64,000 nucleotides of DNA from Pseudoroseomonas cervicalis. GTDB taxonomy: Bacteria; Pseudomonadota; Alphaproteobacteria; Acetobacterales; Acetobacteraceae. The translations under genes were made by a program, and so were the position numbers. Below are positions 7,192 through 15,221 of this stretch, piece by piece. Where the stretch lies: NCBI RefSeq assembly GCF_030818485.1, contig NZ_JAUTAJ010000004.1:186001-250000 (forward strand), written 5' to 3'. The notes beneath the pieces were generated by a model that searched no databases, was not told the DNA's origin, and saw nothing but the letters and a program-made list of their open reading frames with translations. Numbering within the stretch: position 1 is the stretch's first letter; each line of letters begins with the position of its first letter.

Positions 7192-9054
7192 ATGCTGTTC
7201 CGCTTCTTCGAATCCCTGATCGACCCCGTCGCGCCGCCGGGCCGGAAGGCCGCGCGCCCCTTCGGCGTGGCGGTGCCCGAGGCGGCGCCGCCCAAGGGGC
7301 TCTGGGGTTTCTACTGGCACTTCCTGCGCCAGGGCCGCGCGCTGTTTGCCATGCTGTTCCTGGCCGGCCTCACCGTCGCGCTGCTGGACGCGCTGATCCC
7401 GGTCTTCATCGGCCGCGTCGCCGGGCTGCTGGCCGACCACGCCCCCGGCACGCTCTTCGCCGAGGCCTGGCCCTCGCTGCTCGGCATGGCGCTGGTGCTG
7501 CTGCTGGCGCGGCCCGGCGCCATCCTGCTGCAGAACCTGATCAGCCAGCAGGCGATCAATTCCGGCTTCACCAGCCTGATCCGCTGGCAGAGCCACTGGC
7601 TGGTCTCCCGCCAGGGCCTGCCCTTCTTCCAGGAGGATTTCGCCGGCCGCATCGCCAACCGCGTCATGCAGGCGGGGCCGGCGCTGCGCGAGAGCATCGT
7701 CCAGGGCGTCAACGCCATCTGGTACATCCTGGTCTATGGCACCGGCGCGGTGCTCTACCTCGCCAGCGCCAGCGCCTGGCTGGCGCTGCCGATCCTGCTC
7801 TGGTTCGCCATCTACTGCACCATGCTGCGGCTGATGCTGCCGCGCATGCGCGCCCGCTCCAAGGCGGCCTCCGAGCAGCGCAGCCTGCTCACCGGGCGCA
7901 TCGTCGACAGCTACACCAACATCCTGACGCTGAAGCTCTTCGCCAACGCCGAGCAGGAGGATGCCGAGGTGCGCCAGGGCGTGCTCGGCCTCACCCACGC
8001 CTTCCAGCGCCAGATGCGCATGATCACGCTGAACAGCCTGATGCTCTCCAGCCTCAATGCCTGCCTGCTGGTCGGCATGGCGGCGCTGGCGCTGTCGCTG
8101 TGGAATGCCGGGCGGATCGAGATCGCGGTTGTCGCCGCCGCCCTGCCCATGGCCTGGCAGATCGCCAACATCTCCGGCTGGGTCGCCTTCAACGTCGCCG
8201 GCATCTTCGAGAATATCGGTGTGGTGCAGGAAGCCACCGGCAGCATCGCCGTGCCGCCCACCGCCCCCGACCCCGCGGCCGCCCGCCCGCTGCGCGTGAC
8301 CGAGGGCCATCTGCGCTTCGAGCAGGTCGACTTCACCTATGCCGGCGCCGGCCAGGGCGTGCTGCGCGGCTTCGACCTCGACATCGCCCCCGGCGAGCGC
8401 GTCGGCCTGGTCGGCCATTCGGGCGCCGGCAAGACCACCGCGATGAACCTGCTGCTACGCTTCTTCGCCCCGCAATCGGGCCGCATCCTGATCGACGGCC
8501 AGGACATCGCCAGTGTCACCCAGGACAGCCTGCGCGCCGCCATCGGCGTGGTGACGCAGGACACCGCGCTGCTGCACCGCTCGGTGCGCGACAATATCCG
8601 CTTCGGCCGCCCCGACGCCTCGGAGGAGGACATCCTCCGCGCCGCCGCCCAGGCCGAGGCCGATGGCTTCATCCGCGCGCTGCAGGATTGGCGCGGCCGC
8701 CGCGGCTATGACGCCCAGGTGGGCGAGCGCGGCGTCAAGCTCTCCGGCGGCCAGCGCCAGCGAATCGCCATCGCCCGCGTGCTGCTGAAGAACGCGCCGA
8801 TCCTGGTGCTGGACGAGGCCACCAGCGCCCTCGATTCCGAGGTCGAGGCCGCCATCCAGGAACAGCTCGACAGCCTGATGCAGGGCAAGACGGTGATCGC
8901 CATCGCCCACCGCCTCTCCACCCTGGCCCGCATGGACCGCATCGTCGTGCTCGACCAGGGCCGCATCGTCGAACAGGGCAGCCACGCCGCGCTGCTCGCC
9001 CTCGGCGGCGTCTACGCCCAGCTCTGGCACCGCCAATCCGGCGGTTTTCTTTAA
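7192..9054 (+). CDS. ABC exporter, fused membrane and ATPase domains (MsbA/multidrug type)
   Basis: The 620-residue half-transporter has a six-helix membrane domain (about 45-330) and a C-terminal nucleotide-binding domain. Walker A is GHSGAGKTT near 408, the signature LSGGQRQR near 517, Walker B ILVLDEATSALDSE near 536-549, and the switch His lies in AIAHRLSTL. It would act as a homodimer exporting lipids, drugs or peptides; the substrate is unknown. The membrane domain contains the QRSLLTGRIVDSYTNI coupling region typical of lipid or drug exporters. The final codons (Phe-Leu-stop) are made from the TTTTCTTTAA of a repeat element. Confidence 0.9.
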   Translation: MLFRFFESLIDPVAPPGRKAARPFGVAVPEAAPPKGLWGFYWHFLRQGRALFAMLFLAGLTVALLDALIPVFIGRVAGLLADHAPGTLFAEAWPSLLGMALVLLLARPGAILLQNLISQQAINSGFTSLIRWQSHWLVSRQGLPFFQEDFAGRIANRVMQAGPALRESIVQGVNAIWYILVYGTGAVLYLASASAWLALPILLWFAIYCTMLRLMLPRMRARSKAASEQRSLLTGRIVDSYTNILTLKLFANAEQEDAEVRQGVLGLTHAFQRQMRMITLNSLMLSSLNACLLVGMAALALSLWNAGRIEIAVVAAALPMAWQIANISGWVAFNVAGIFENIGVVQEATGSIAVPPTAPDPAAARPLRVTEGHLRFEQVDFTYAGAGQGVLRGFDLDIAPGERVGLVGHSGAGKTTAMNLLLRFFAPQSGRILIDGQDIASVTQDSLRAAIGVVTQDTALLHRSVRDNIRFGRPDASEEDILRAAAQAEADGFIRALQDWRGRRGYDAQVGERGVKLSGGQRQRIAIARVLLKNAPILVLDEATSALDSEVEAAIQEQLDSLMQGKTVIAIAHRLSTLARMDRIVVLDQGRIVEQGSHAALLALGGVYAQLWHRQSGGFL

Positions 9055-9326
9055 GGCTGCCGCCGCCTCGTTGAGAGGCGGGACGCTGCACGTCACCGTA
9101 GCGACTCGTTGGACGGAAGCGCGGCGTGCGCTGCCGGGCCGATACGCAACGCCTCCGTGCAGCGATCCCGTCTCAGCCATGACCGTTTTTCTTTCGGGCT
9201 GCCGCCATCCCGCTGAGAAGCGGGACGCTGCACTCAGCCATGCGACTCGTTCAGCAGAAGCATAGCTTGCCCCCCTGGGCCAATGCGCAGCGCCCCCGTG
9301 CAGCGATCCCGTCCAGGCCATGACCG
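9045..9326 (+). repeat. Tandem pair of ~141-bp repeat units, overlapping the ABC gene stop
   Basis: Unit 1 (9045-9185) and unit 2 (9187-9326) run in the same direction with one base between them. Shared blocks in order are TTTTCTTT, GGCTGCCGCC, GCGGGACGCTGCAC, GCGACTCGTT, CCGTGCAGCGATCCCGT and CCATGACCG. Roughly three quarters of the positions agree by eye. The first unit starts inside the coding sequence and supplies the TAA stop. No open reading frame is convincing. The pair occupies most of the 338-bp gap 9055-9392. Confidence 0.8.
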
Positions 9327-9392
9327 GCAGTTGAAAGAAGATTGACGGGGGAGGGGGGGGCGGGGAAGGTGGCCGCGCCAGGAGGGAAAGCC

Positions 9393-10376
9393 ATGTCCAC
9401 CACCCATCGCCTTGATGCGGCACCGGAAACGGTGCGGTTTGGCGCCTTCGATGCAGCCTTCGCGCCGGTGCTGACGGTGGCCTCCGGCGACCGTGTGGTG
9501 ATGCAATGCGTCTCCGGCCCGGCGCAGGTGATGCCGCCGCCGGAGAGCGGCCTGGCCGTGCCGCCCGAGCTGCAGGCGATCCATGCGGCGGTGGCGGAGG
9601 GGCGGCTGGCGCAGCTCGGCCCGCATCTGGTCACCGGCCCGGTCGCCGTGGCGGGGGCCGAGGCGGGCGATGCGCTGCGCGTCGAGATCGAGGCGATCGA
9701 GCTGGGCGCCGACTGGGGCTACAACCATTTCCGCCCGCTGGTCGGCACGCTGCCGGAGGATTTCCCCTATCGCCGGCTGATCCACATCCCCGTGGACCGC
9801 GCCGCCAACACCTGCCGGCTGCCCTTCGGGCCGAAGGGCGGGCTGGACCTGCCGCTCTCGCCCTTCTTCGGGGTGATGGGCGTGGCACCGCCGGTGGAAT
9901 GGGGCCCGATCTCGACCAAGGAGCCGCGCGCGCATGGCGGCAATCTGGACAACAAGGAACTGGTGGCGGGCAGCACGCTCTGGCTGCCGGTGCATGCGCC
10001 GGGCGCGCTGTTCAGCGCCGGGGACGGGCATGGCGTGCAGGGCGATGGCGAGGTCTGCGTCACCGCGCTGGAGATGTGCCTGACCGGCACCTTCCGCCTG
10101 ACGCTGGAGAAGGGCGGCGGCGCCCGCCAGCCGGCGCTGCGCTTCCCGCGCGCCGAGACGCCCACCCACTACATCAGCATGGGCATGAACGAGGATCTGG
10201 ACCTCGCCATGAAGCAGGCGCTGCGCGAGATGATCGCCTTCATCGTGGCGCGGGCGCAGATCTCTGCGGCAGAAGCGTATCAGTTCTGCTCCCTGGCCGT
10301 GGATTTCCACGTCACCCAGACGGTGAACGGGGAGAAGGGCGTGCACGGCCTGTTGCGCAAAGGCCTGTTGTTCTGA
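9393..10376 (+). CDS. Acetamidase/formamidase-family protein
   Basis: The 327-residue protein matches the FmdA/AmdA fold, whose members hydrolyse formamide or acetamide to ammonia and the acid. Visible family features are the N-terminal beta-rich HRLDAAPETVRFG, the metal-site region HGVQGDGEVC near residue 210-220, THYISMGMNEDLDLAM and the C-terminal AVDFHVTQTVNG. The start at 9393 has GGAGGG about 6 nt upstream. Many bacterial members of this family are uncharacterised and act on other amides, so the substrate is not certain. It stands alone, with gcrA about 200 bp downstream. Confidence 0.85.
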   Translation: MSTTHRLDAAPETVRFGAFDAAFAPVLTVASGDRVVMQCVSGPAQVMPPPESGLAVPPELQAIHAAVAEGRLAQLGPHLVTGPVAVAGAEAGDALRVEIEAIELGADWGYNHFRPLVGTLPEDFPYRRLIHIPVDRAANTCRLPFGPKGGLDLPLSPFFGVMGVAPPVEWGPISTKEPRAHGGNLDNKELVAGSTLWLPVHAPGALFSAGDGHGVQGDGEVCVTALEMCLTGTFRLTLEKGGGARQPALRFPRAETPTHYISMGMNEDLDLAMKQALREMIAFIVARAQISAAEAYQFCSLAVDFHVTQTVNGEKGVHGLLRKGLLF

Positions 10377-10444
10377 GGCCTCTTGCCGATCCGGCGGTGC
10401 CGGCCCGGGGGCCGCTCCGGGGCGCCGCGCCGGAGCTGTCCCCA

Positions 10445-10487
10445 TGATCCACACGCCATCCCGATTCCGTCCCCAGGGTTGTCCACA
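10445..10487 (+). promoter_or_regulatory. Two DnaA-box-like sites flanking a GANTC site upstream of gcrA
   Basis: TGATCCACA (10445-10453) and TTGTCCACA (10479-10487) lie in the same orientation, 34 bp apart. TGATCCACA equals the moderate-affinity DnaA G-box described at the Caulobacter origin. The second site differs from TTATCCACA at one base. GATTC (10463-10467), a CcrM-type GANTC methylation site, is between them. They sit 90-135 bp upstream of the gcrA start. Confidence 0.5.
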
Positions 10488-10577
10488 CCTTTTTAACCCT
10501 GGCTCCGACGCCGCATCTTGTGGGCGCACCCCAGGTTTCTCTACCGTATATGGTGGTGGCAGGTAGGAGGCCGGGCG

Positions 10578-11168
10578 ATGGAGTGGACCGCGGAAGCGAT
10601 CGAGACGCTGCGCGCGCTATGGGCTGAGGGCCATTCGACGGCCGAGATCGGCCGGCGCATGGGCATTTCGAAGAATGCGGTGGTGGGCAAGGCGCATCGC
10701 CTGAACCTGCCCGCGCGCCCGAGCCCGATCCGCCGCGAGGCCGAGGCCGCCGCCCCGGCCGCCCCTGTCGCCGCCCCGGCGCCCGCGCCCGCCCCGGTGG
10801 CGCCGCCGGTGGCCGCTGCCGCCCCGGTGCCGCCGCCCGCCCCCGCGCCGAAGCCCCCCGTGGCCGAGCCCGCGCCGATGGCCGCGATGGTGACCCTGGC
10901 CCCGGCGACCGCCCCGGCCATGCCGGCGCCGAACCTGGCCGCGCCGCGCCCGCCCGCGCCGCCGCGCCGGGCTGCCCCGGCGCCGGGCGCCGTGGTGCGC
11001 CCCTTCCAGCGCTCCGGCGGCCGGTCCTGCTGCTGGCCGATCGGCGAGCCCGGCACGCCGGAATTCCGCTTCTGCACCGCCGAGGCGATCCCCTCGAAGC
11101 CCTACTGCCCCGAGCATGCCGCGATCGCCTATGTGAAGGCCCGCGACCGCCGCGACGACGCGGCGTAA
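10578..11168 (+). CDS. gcrA: GcrA-family cell-cycle transcriptional regulator
   Basis: The 196-residue protein has the GcrA N-terminal helix-turn-helix (WTAEAIETLRALWAEGHSTA, then IGRRMGISKNAVVGKAHRLNL). A long Ala/Pro-rich linker (about residues 55-145) follows, then the conserved C-terminal RNA-polymerase-binding part (SCCWPIGEPGTPEFRFC). In Caulobacter GcrA binds the sigma70 holoenzyme and activates promoters carrying methylated GANTC. The start at 10578 has TAGGAGG about 7 nt upstream. The linker is much more Pro/Ala-rich than in the Caulobacter protein, fitting this high-GC genome. Confidence 0.93.
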   Translation: MEWTAEAIETLRALWAEGHSTAEIGRRMGISKNAVVGKAHRLNLPARPSPIRREAEAAAPAAPVAAPAPAPAPVAPPVAAAAPVPPPAPAPKPPVAEPAPMAAMVTLAPATAPAMPAPNLAAPRPPAPPRRAAPAPGAVVRPFQRSGGRSCCWPIGEPGTPEFRFCTAEAIPSKPYCPEHAAIAYVKARDRRDDAA

Positions 11169-11173
11169 GTCTT

Positions 11174-11191
11174 CTTTTTCTGAAGAAAAAG
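11174..11191 (+). terminator. Hairpin directly after gcrA
   Basis: CTTTTTC and GAAAAAG form a 7-bp stem with a TGAA loop 5 nt after the gcrA stop, followed by ATTTCTTT. It abuts the 87-bp palindromic repeat at 11194, whose own hairpins may also end transcription from both sides. Low GC of the stem makes a terminator role only plausible. Confidence 0.4.
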
Positions 11192-11193
11192 AT

Positions 11194-11280
11194 TTCTTTC
11201 AGTTTGGCGTTCCGCCTCCGGCCTGATGCGGGACGCCCACTGAAAGAAAGTTTTTGGTTCTTTTTTCAAAAAGAACCCTT
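11194..11280. repeat. 87-bp palindromic repeat, copy 1 (between gcrA and phnE2)
   Basis: The unit holds a large imperfect hairpin (TTCTTTCAGT...GCGTTCCGC with GCGGGACGCCCACTGAAAGAA) and a perfect 10-bp hairpin, GGTTCTTTTT with AAAAAGAACC. Its reverse complement matches 14113-14199 at all but about five positions, the first 50 or so being identical. It lies between the convergent gcrA and phnE2 genes and ends 5 bp from the phnE2 stop. Confidence 0.85.
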
Positions 11281-11285
11281 TTTCC

Positions 11286-12140
11286 TTACTTCACCGCCGC
11301 TTCCCTGCGCCCGATCAGCCGCCGGCGGATCACGCCCGACAGCAGGTCGATGGCGGCGACGGTCAGCACCATCAGGATGATGATGAAGGCCACCTCGTCC
11401 CAGTGGCGCACCTTGATGCGCTCGGCGATCTGCAGGCCGATGCCGCCGGCGCCGACGACACCGAGGATGGCGGCCGAGCGGGTGTTGCTTTCGAAGAAAT
11501 ACAGCGCCTGGGCCAGCATCACCGGCAGCACCTGCGGCAGCACGCCGTAGCGCACCGCCTGCAGCCGGCTGCCGCCGGAGGCCAGCACGCCCTCGCTCTG
11601 CTTCTTCTCGGCATTCTCGATCGCCTCGGCATAGAGCTTGGCGAGCACGGCGAGGTCGCTGGTGAAGATGGCCAGCACGCCCGCCAGCGGGCCGAGGCCC
11701 ACCGCGCGCACATAGGCCAGCGCCCAGATCAGCTGGTCCACGCCGCGGATGCCGTCGAAGAAGCGGCGGACGGAGAAGCGCAGCAGCGTCACGGTGACGA
11801 TGTTGCGGGCGCCGAGGAAGCCCAGCGGCACCGCCACCAGCGCCGCCAGGAAGGTGCCGAGGAAGGCCATGGCGACGCTTTCCGCCATGCCCTTCAGGAT
11901 ATCCAGCCACAGCTCGCCGGGGCTCGGCGGCACCATCAGGCGCAGGATGGTCATCAGGCCGGAGAGCCCGTTCCACAGCCGCGCCGGCGTGATCTCGAAC
12001 AGCCAGAAGCTGTAGAGCAGCCAGGCCAGGAAGGCCGCGCCCCCCAGCCAGAGCAGCGCACGCTCGCGCGGCGGGCGGCCGAAGGCGCGGGGCTGCCGCG
12101 CCTGCCAGGCGGCGATCTCGGCGGCGGTCGGGCTGCTCAT
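11286..12140 (-). CDS. phnE: Phosphonate-type ABC transporter permease, second PhnE
   Basis: The 284-residue inner-membrane permease has about six hydrophobic segments and the cytoplasmic coupling loop that meets PhnC: EAIENAEKKQSEGVLASGG, then VLPQVLP. Late in the protein it carries the PhnE motif SNTRSAAILGVVGAGGIG. The start at 12140 (MSSPTAAE) leaves one base after the upstream stop and has GGGAG about 10 nt before it; the reading to 12161 lacks a ribosome site. It probably pairs with the upstream permease as a heterodimeric channel for phosphonate, phosphite or a related oxyanion. Confidence 0.9.
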   Translation of the reverse strand: MSSPTAAEIAAWQARQPRAFGRPPRERALLWLGGAAFLAWLLYSFWLFEITPARLWNGLSGLMTILRLMVPPSPGELWLDILKGMAESVAMAFLGTFLAALVAVPLGFLGARNIVTVTLLRFSVRRFFDGIRGVDQLIWALAYVRAVGLGPLAGVLAIFTSDLAVLAKLYAEAIENAEKKQSEGVLASGGSRLQAVRYGVLPQVLPVMLAQALYFFESNTRSAAILGVVGAGGIGLQIAERIKVRHWDEVAFIIILMVLTVAAIDLLSGVIRRRLIGRREAAVK

Positions 12141-12141
12141 C

Positions 12142-13038
12142 TCAGCGCGCTCCCTCGGCATGGATCAGGCGGTGCCGCAGCTTTTCCGAGACCAGGTCGA
12201 TCAGCATGACGGCGGCGATGATCAGCACGACGATGGCGCTGATCTCCTCGTAGTAGTTGAAGGCGATCACCTGATAGAGCTCCTGCCCGATGCCGCCGGC
12301 GCCGACGAAGCCGATGACGCTGGCGCCGCGCACATTGATCTCGAAGCGCAGCAGCGCGTAGCTCAGCAGGTTCGGCGCCACCTGCGGCAGGATGGCGTAG
12401 CGGCAGGCCTGGGCCCAGTTGCCGCCCGAGGCGCGCACCCCGTCCCAGGGCTGCATCTCGGCATTCTCCATCACCTCGGCGAACAGCTTGCCCAGCGCGC
12501 CGGCGGTGTGGATGGCGATCGCCAGGATGCCGGCCAGCGGGCCGACGCCGAAGGCCCAGACGAAGATCAGCGCGTAGACGATCTCCGGCACGGTGCGGGT
12601 GGCTTCCAGCCCACGCCGCGTCAGCTGGTGCAGGAGGCGGGTGGGGGCCAGGTTGCGCGCCGCCGGGAAGGCCAGCAGCAGCGCGACCGCGGCGCCGCCC
12701 AGCGTCGCCAGCGCCGCCATCTGCGCCGTCTGCAGCAGCAGCAGCGCCCATTTGTCGAGCCGGTAGAACCAGAAGGCCAGGCTGCCCTCCGTCTCCCAAT
12801 CCGCCAGCAGGTGCCGGGCCTCCAGGCTCGGCAGGATCCTGGCGAAATACTCGCCGATGCGCGGCAGGCCGGCGGCGAGGGAGGAAGGGTAGAACTCGCT
12901 GACCCAGCCGGCCAGCAACAGGGCGGCGGCCAGCAAAGCGAGGCTTCCCAGCGTCACCCGGCGGCGCTGGCGGCGGAGCGCCTGGTAGGCGGCCTCCCCG
13001 CGCTGCACCACCGGAAGATGGGCGGCGATGGCGTCCAT
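12142..13038 (-). CDS. phnE: Phosphonate-type ABC transporter permease, first PhnE
   Basis: The 298-residue permease starts MDAIAAHLPVVQRG and has a membrane segment near 32-45 and a main bundle from about 100. The coupling loop EVMENAEMQPWDGVRASGG leads to AILPQVAPN, and FEINVRGASVIGFVGAGGIG is the PhnE signature. It ends one base before the next permease gene and begins 3 bp after the phnD1 stop, so the genes form one tight transcript. PhnE pairs of this sort are found in phnCDE1E2 importers. Confidence 0.92.
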   Translation of the reverse strand: MDAIAAHLPVVQRGEAAYQALRRQRRRVTLGSLALLAAALLLAGWVSEFYPSSLAAGLPRIGEYFARILPSLEARHLLADWETEGSLAFWFYRLDKWALLLLQTAQMAALATLGGAAVALLLAFPAARNLAPTRLLHQLTRRGLEATRTVPEIVYALIFVWAFGVGPLAGILAIAIHTAGALGKLFAEVMENAEMQPWDGVRASGGNWAQACRYAILPQVAPNLLSYALLRFEINVRGASVIGFVGAGGIGQELYQVIAFNYYEEISAIVVLIIAAVMLIDLVSEKLRHRLIHAEGAR

Positions 13039-13041
13039 GCG

Positions 13042-14016
13042 CTATTCGCGGCGGCGACGGGCCGCCGCCTCCTCTCGTCTGAGGTCGATGAAGATCTGGT
13101 AGTCCGCGTGGCGGGCGCGGACATAGCCGGCGCCCTCGCCACGGCTGATCTGGCGGTAGATCTCGGGATAGGCGGCGGGGAGCGCCAGGAAGAAGGCCAG
13201 CAGATCCTGCTTCAGCGAATCCGGCAGATCGGTGCGGACCGTGATCGGCCCGGTGACGATGGGCTCGGAGCGCCAGACGATGCGCAGATCGGACATGTTC
13301 AGCATGCCCTTCTCCACCATCGCGCGCAGATTGCCGCGGGTGAAGCCCTGCGCCTCATCCCCCTGGCCGGAGGCCCAGGTGCAGCAGGCGTCGTATTGCT
13401 TCTGCAGCACCGCGATCACCGCCTGCTCATGCCCGCCGGCGAAGCCGGTGCGGCTGAAATAGCGCTCCGGATCGACGCCCTGGCGGCGCAGCGAGGCGCG
13501 CGGCATCAGATAGCCGGAGGTCGAGTTCGGGTCGGCCCAGGCCAGCGACCTGCCGCGCATGGCCGCGAGGTCGGCGATGCCGGAATCGGCCCGCGCCACC
13601 ATCACGGCCAGATAGCCGGTCGAGCCATCCTCCTGCACCGGCACCACCAGCGGCTCCACCCCGCCCTGCGTGTCGATCCAGGCACCGGCATAGGCGGCCG
13701 AGCCGAGCGAGGCGATCTCCACCTGCTTCGCGGCGAAAGCCTGCATCACCCCGGCATAGTCGCCGGCGGGATAGACCCGCACCGGCACCTCGAAGGTCTT
13801 CTCCAGCAGGGCGCGGTAGCCGTCGAAGCGGGCCAGCCGGTCGGCCTCGTTCTCGCCGCCCATCAGCGCGATGCCGAGGCGCGGCACCGCCTCCGCCCAG
13901 GGGCGGCGGCCAGGGGCAGGGAAGGGATGCGCAGCCTGGGCCGCAGCCAGCCCCGGCAGGGCGGACAGGGCCGAGAGGGAGAAGAGGGCTGCGAAATGGC
14001 GGCGGGTCAGCTGCAT
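13042..14016 (-). CDS. phnD: Phosphonate-type ABC transporter substrate-binding protein, PhnD1
   Basis: The 324-residue periplasmic protein opens with LTRRHFAALFSLSALSALPG, a twin-arginine-like export signal. The PhnD fold is shown by RLGIALMGGENEADRLARFDG, YPAGDYAGVMQAFAAKQV and the loop DPNSTSGYLMPR, which contributes ligand contacts in this family. The basic tail [13 protein letters not shown] is odd for a binding protein but is shared with its neighbour. The start at 14016 is preferred over 14139, which would read through the repeat at 14113. Long identical stretches with PhnD2 point to a tandem duplication. Confidence 0.9.
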   Translation of the reverse strand: MQLTRRHFAALFSLSALSALPGLAAAQAAHPFPAPGRRPWAEAVPRLGIALMGGENEADRLARFDGYRALLEKTFEVPVRVYPAGDYAGVMQAFAAKQVEIASLGSAAYAGAWIDTQGGVEPLVVPVQEDGSTGYLAVMVARADSGIADLAAMRGRSLAWADPNSTSGYLMPRASLRRQGVDPERYFSRTGFAGGHEQAVIAVLQKQYDACCTWASGQGDEAQGFTRGNLRAMVEKGMLNMSDLRIVWRSEPIVTGPITVRTDLPDSLKQDLLAFFLALPAAYPEIYRQISRGEGAGYVRARHADYQIFIDLRREEAAARRRRE

Positions 14017-14112
14017 GGGACGCCCCAAACTCGGAAAGCGCCCATCTTTTGGCATCGCCGGGGAGAGCAACAGGGGGTCCGTCCGTATGGCTGCCCTGAC
14101 GAAGCAGGAAGG

Positions 14113-14199
14113 AAGGGTTCTTTTTGAAAAAAGAACCAAAAACTTTCTTTCAGTGGGCGTCCCGCCTCGGGCCTGAGGCGGGACGCCAAGCTGAAAGAA
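14113..14199. repeat. 87-bp palindromic repeat, copy 2 (between phnD2 and phnD1)
   Basis: This is the inverted counterpart of 11194-11280. It contains GGTTCTTTTT facing AAAAGAACC and a long stem around GGCGTCCCGCCTC / GAGGCGGGACGCC. It ends exactly at the base before the phnD2 stop codon (TTA at 14200-14202 on the plus strand). Here the inner stem is more perfectly paired than in copy 1. Within a minus-strand operon it could act as a transcript-processing or attenuation site. Confidence 0.88.
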
Positions 14200-15171
14200 T
14201 TACGAGCGGCGGCGGCGCTCGGCCGCCTCTTCGCGGCGCAGCTGCACGATCGGCTCGAACTGCGCATGCGTCACGCGGGCATAGCCCAGGCCGCCACCGC
14301 GCTCGACCTGCGCGTAGATCTGCGGATGGGCGGTGGCCAGCGCCAGGTGGAACTGGGTGATGTCCTGCTTGAAGGCGTCCGGCACGTCCGTCCGCACCAC
14401 CAGCGGCCCGTTCAGGATCGGGCGCGACGTCCAGATGATGCGCATGTCGCCCATGTTGAGCATGCCCTTCTCCACCATCGCGCGCAGATTGCCGCGGGTG
14501 AAGCCCTGCGCCTCGTCGCCCTGGCCCGAGGCCCAGGTCACGGCGGCGTCGTACTGCTTCTGCTGCACGGCGACGACGGCCTGCTCATGCCCGCCGGCGA
14601 AGCCGGTGCGCGAGAAATAGCTGTTGATGTCGATGCCGGCGCCGCGCAGCTCGGAGCGGGGCACCAGATAGCCGGAGGTCGAGTTCGGGTCGGCCCAGGC
14701 CAGCGACTTGCCGCGCATCTGCTCCAGGCTGGTGATGCCCGAATCCTTCCGCACGATCATCACCGAGATGTAGGAGATGCCGCCATCCGCCTCGCGCGGC
14801 ACCACCAGCGGCTCCACGCCGCCATTGGTGTCGAGCCAGGTGCCGGCATAGCCGGCCGCGCCCATCGAGGAGATCTCGATCTGCTTGGCGCTGAAGGCCT
14901 GCATCACACCGGCATAGTCGGCGGCGGGAAAGAGGCGGACGGGCACCTTGAAGGTGTCCTCGATCAGCTTGCGATAGCCGTCGAAGCGGCCGAGGCGGTC
15001 GGCCTCGTTCTCGCCGCCCAGCAGGCCGATGCGGATCTGCGGCACCTGCTGCGCCCAGGGGCGCGCGCCGGTGGCGGGCATCTCGACCTTCTCAACCGCC
15101 TGCGCGCGCAGGGCAGCAGGCAGCAGGGCGGAACCGGCCATCAGGCCGGCCAGCATGCGACGCGTGATCAT
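14200..15171 (-). CDS. phnD: Phosphonate-type ABC transporter substrate-binding protein, PhnD2
   Basis: The 323-residue PhnD paralog starts at 15171 ([21 protein letters not shown] 4 nt upstream), with a signal ending near AALRAQA. It shares GGENEADRLGRFDGYR, PNSTSGYLVPR, FSRTGFAGGHEQAV, and TWASGQGDEAQGF with PhnD1. It also ends in a basic tail (LRREEAAERRRRS). Differences cluster in the middle of the protein, so the two may bind different oxyanions or the same one with different affinity. The palindromic repeat begins at its stop codon. Confidence 0.9.
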   Translation of the reverse strand: MITRRMLAGLMAGSALLPAALRAQAVEKVEMPATGARPWAQQVPQIRIGLLGGENEADRLGRFDGYRKLIEDTFKVPVRLFPAADYAGVMQAFSAKQIEISSMGAAGYAGTWLDTNGGVEPLVVPREADGGISYISVMIVRKDSGITSLEQMRGKSLAWADPNSTSGYLVPRSELRGAGIDINSYFSRTGFAGGHEQAVVAVQQKQYDAAVTWASGQGDEAQGFTRGNLRAMVEKGMLNMGDMRIIWTSRPILNGPLVVRTDVPDAFKQDITQFHLALATAHPQIYAQVERGGGLGYARVTHAQFEPIVQLRREEAAERRRRS

Positions 15172-15221
15172 CGGTCTCTCCTTGGGGCCGGCCGGCCGGG
15201 TCGGCGGTCCGGCGGGAAGGC

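Noticed and set aside
11194..14199. Insertion sequence or transposon around the phn genes
   Set aside because: There is no transposase or target-site duplication visible; only the paired 87-bp repeats, reported as repeats.
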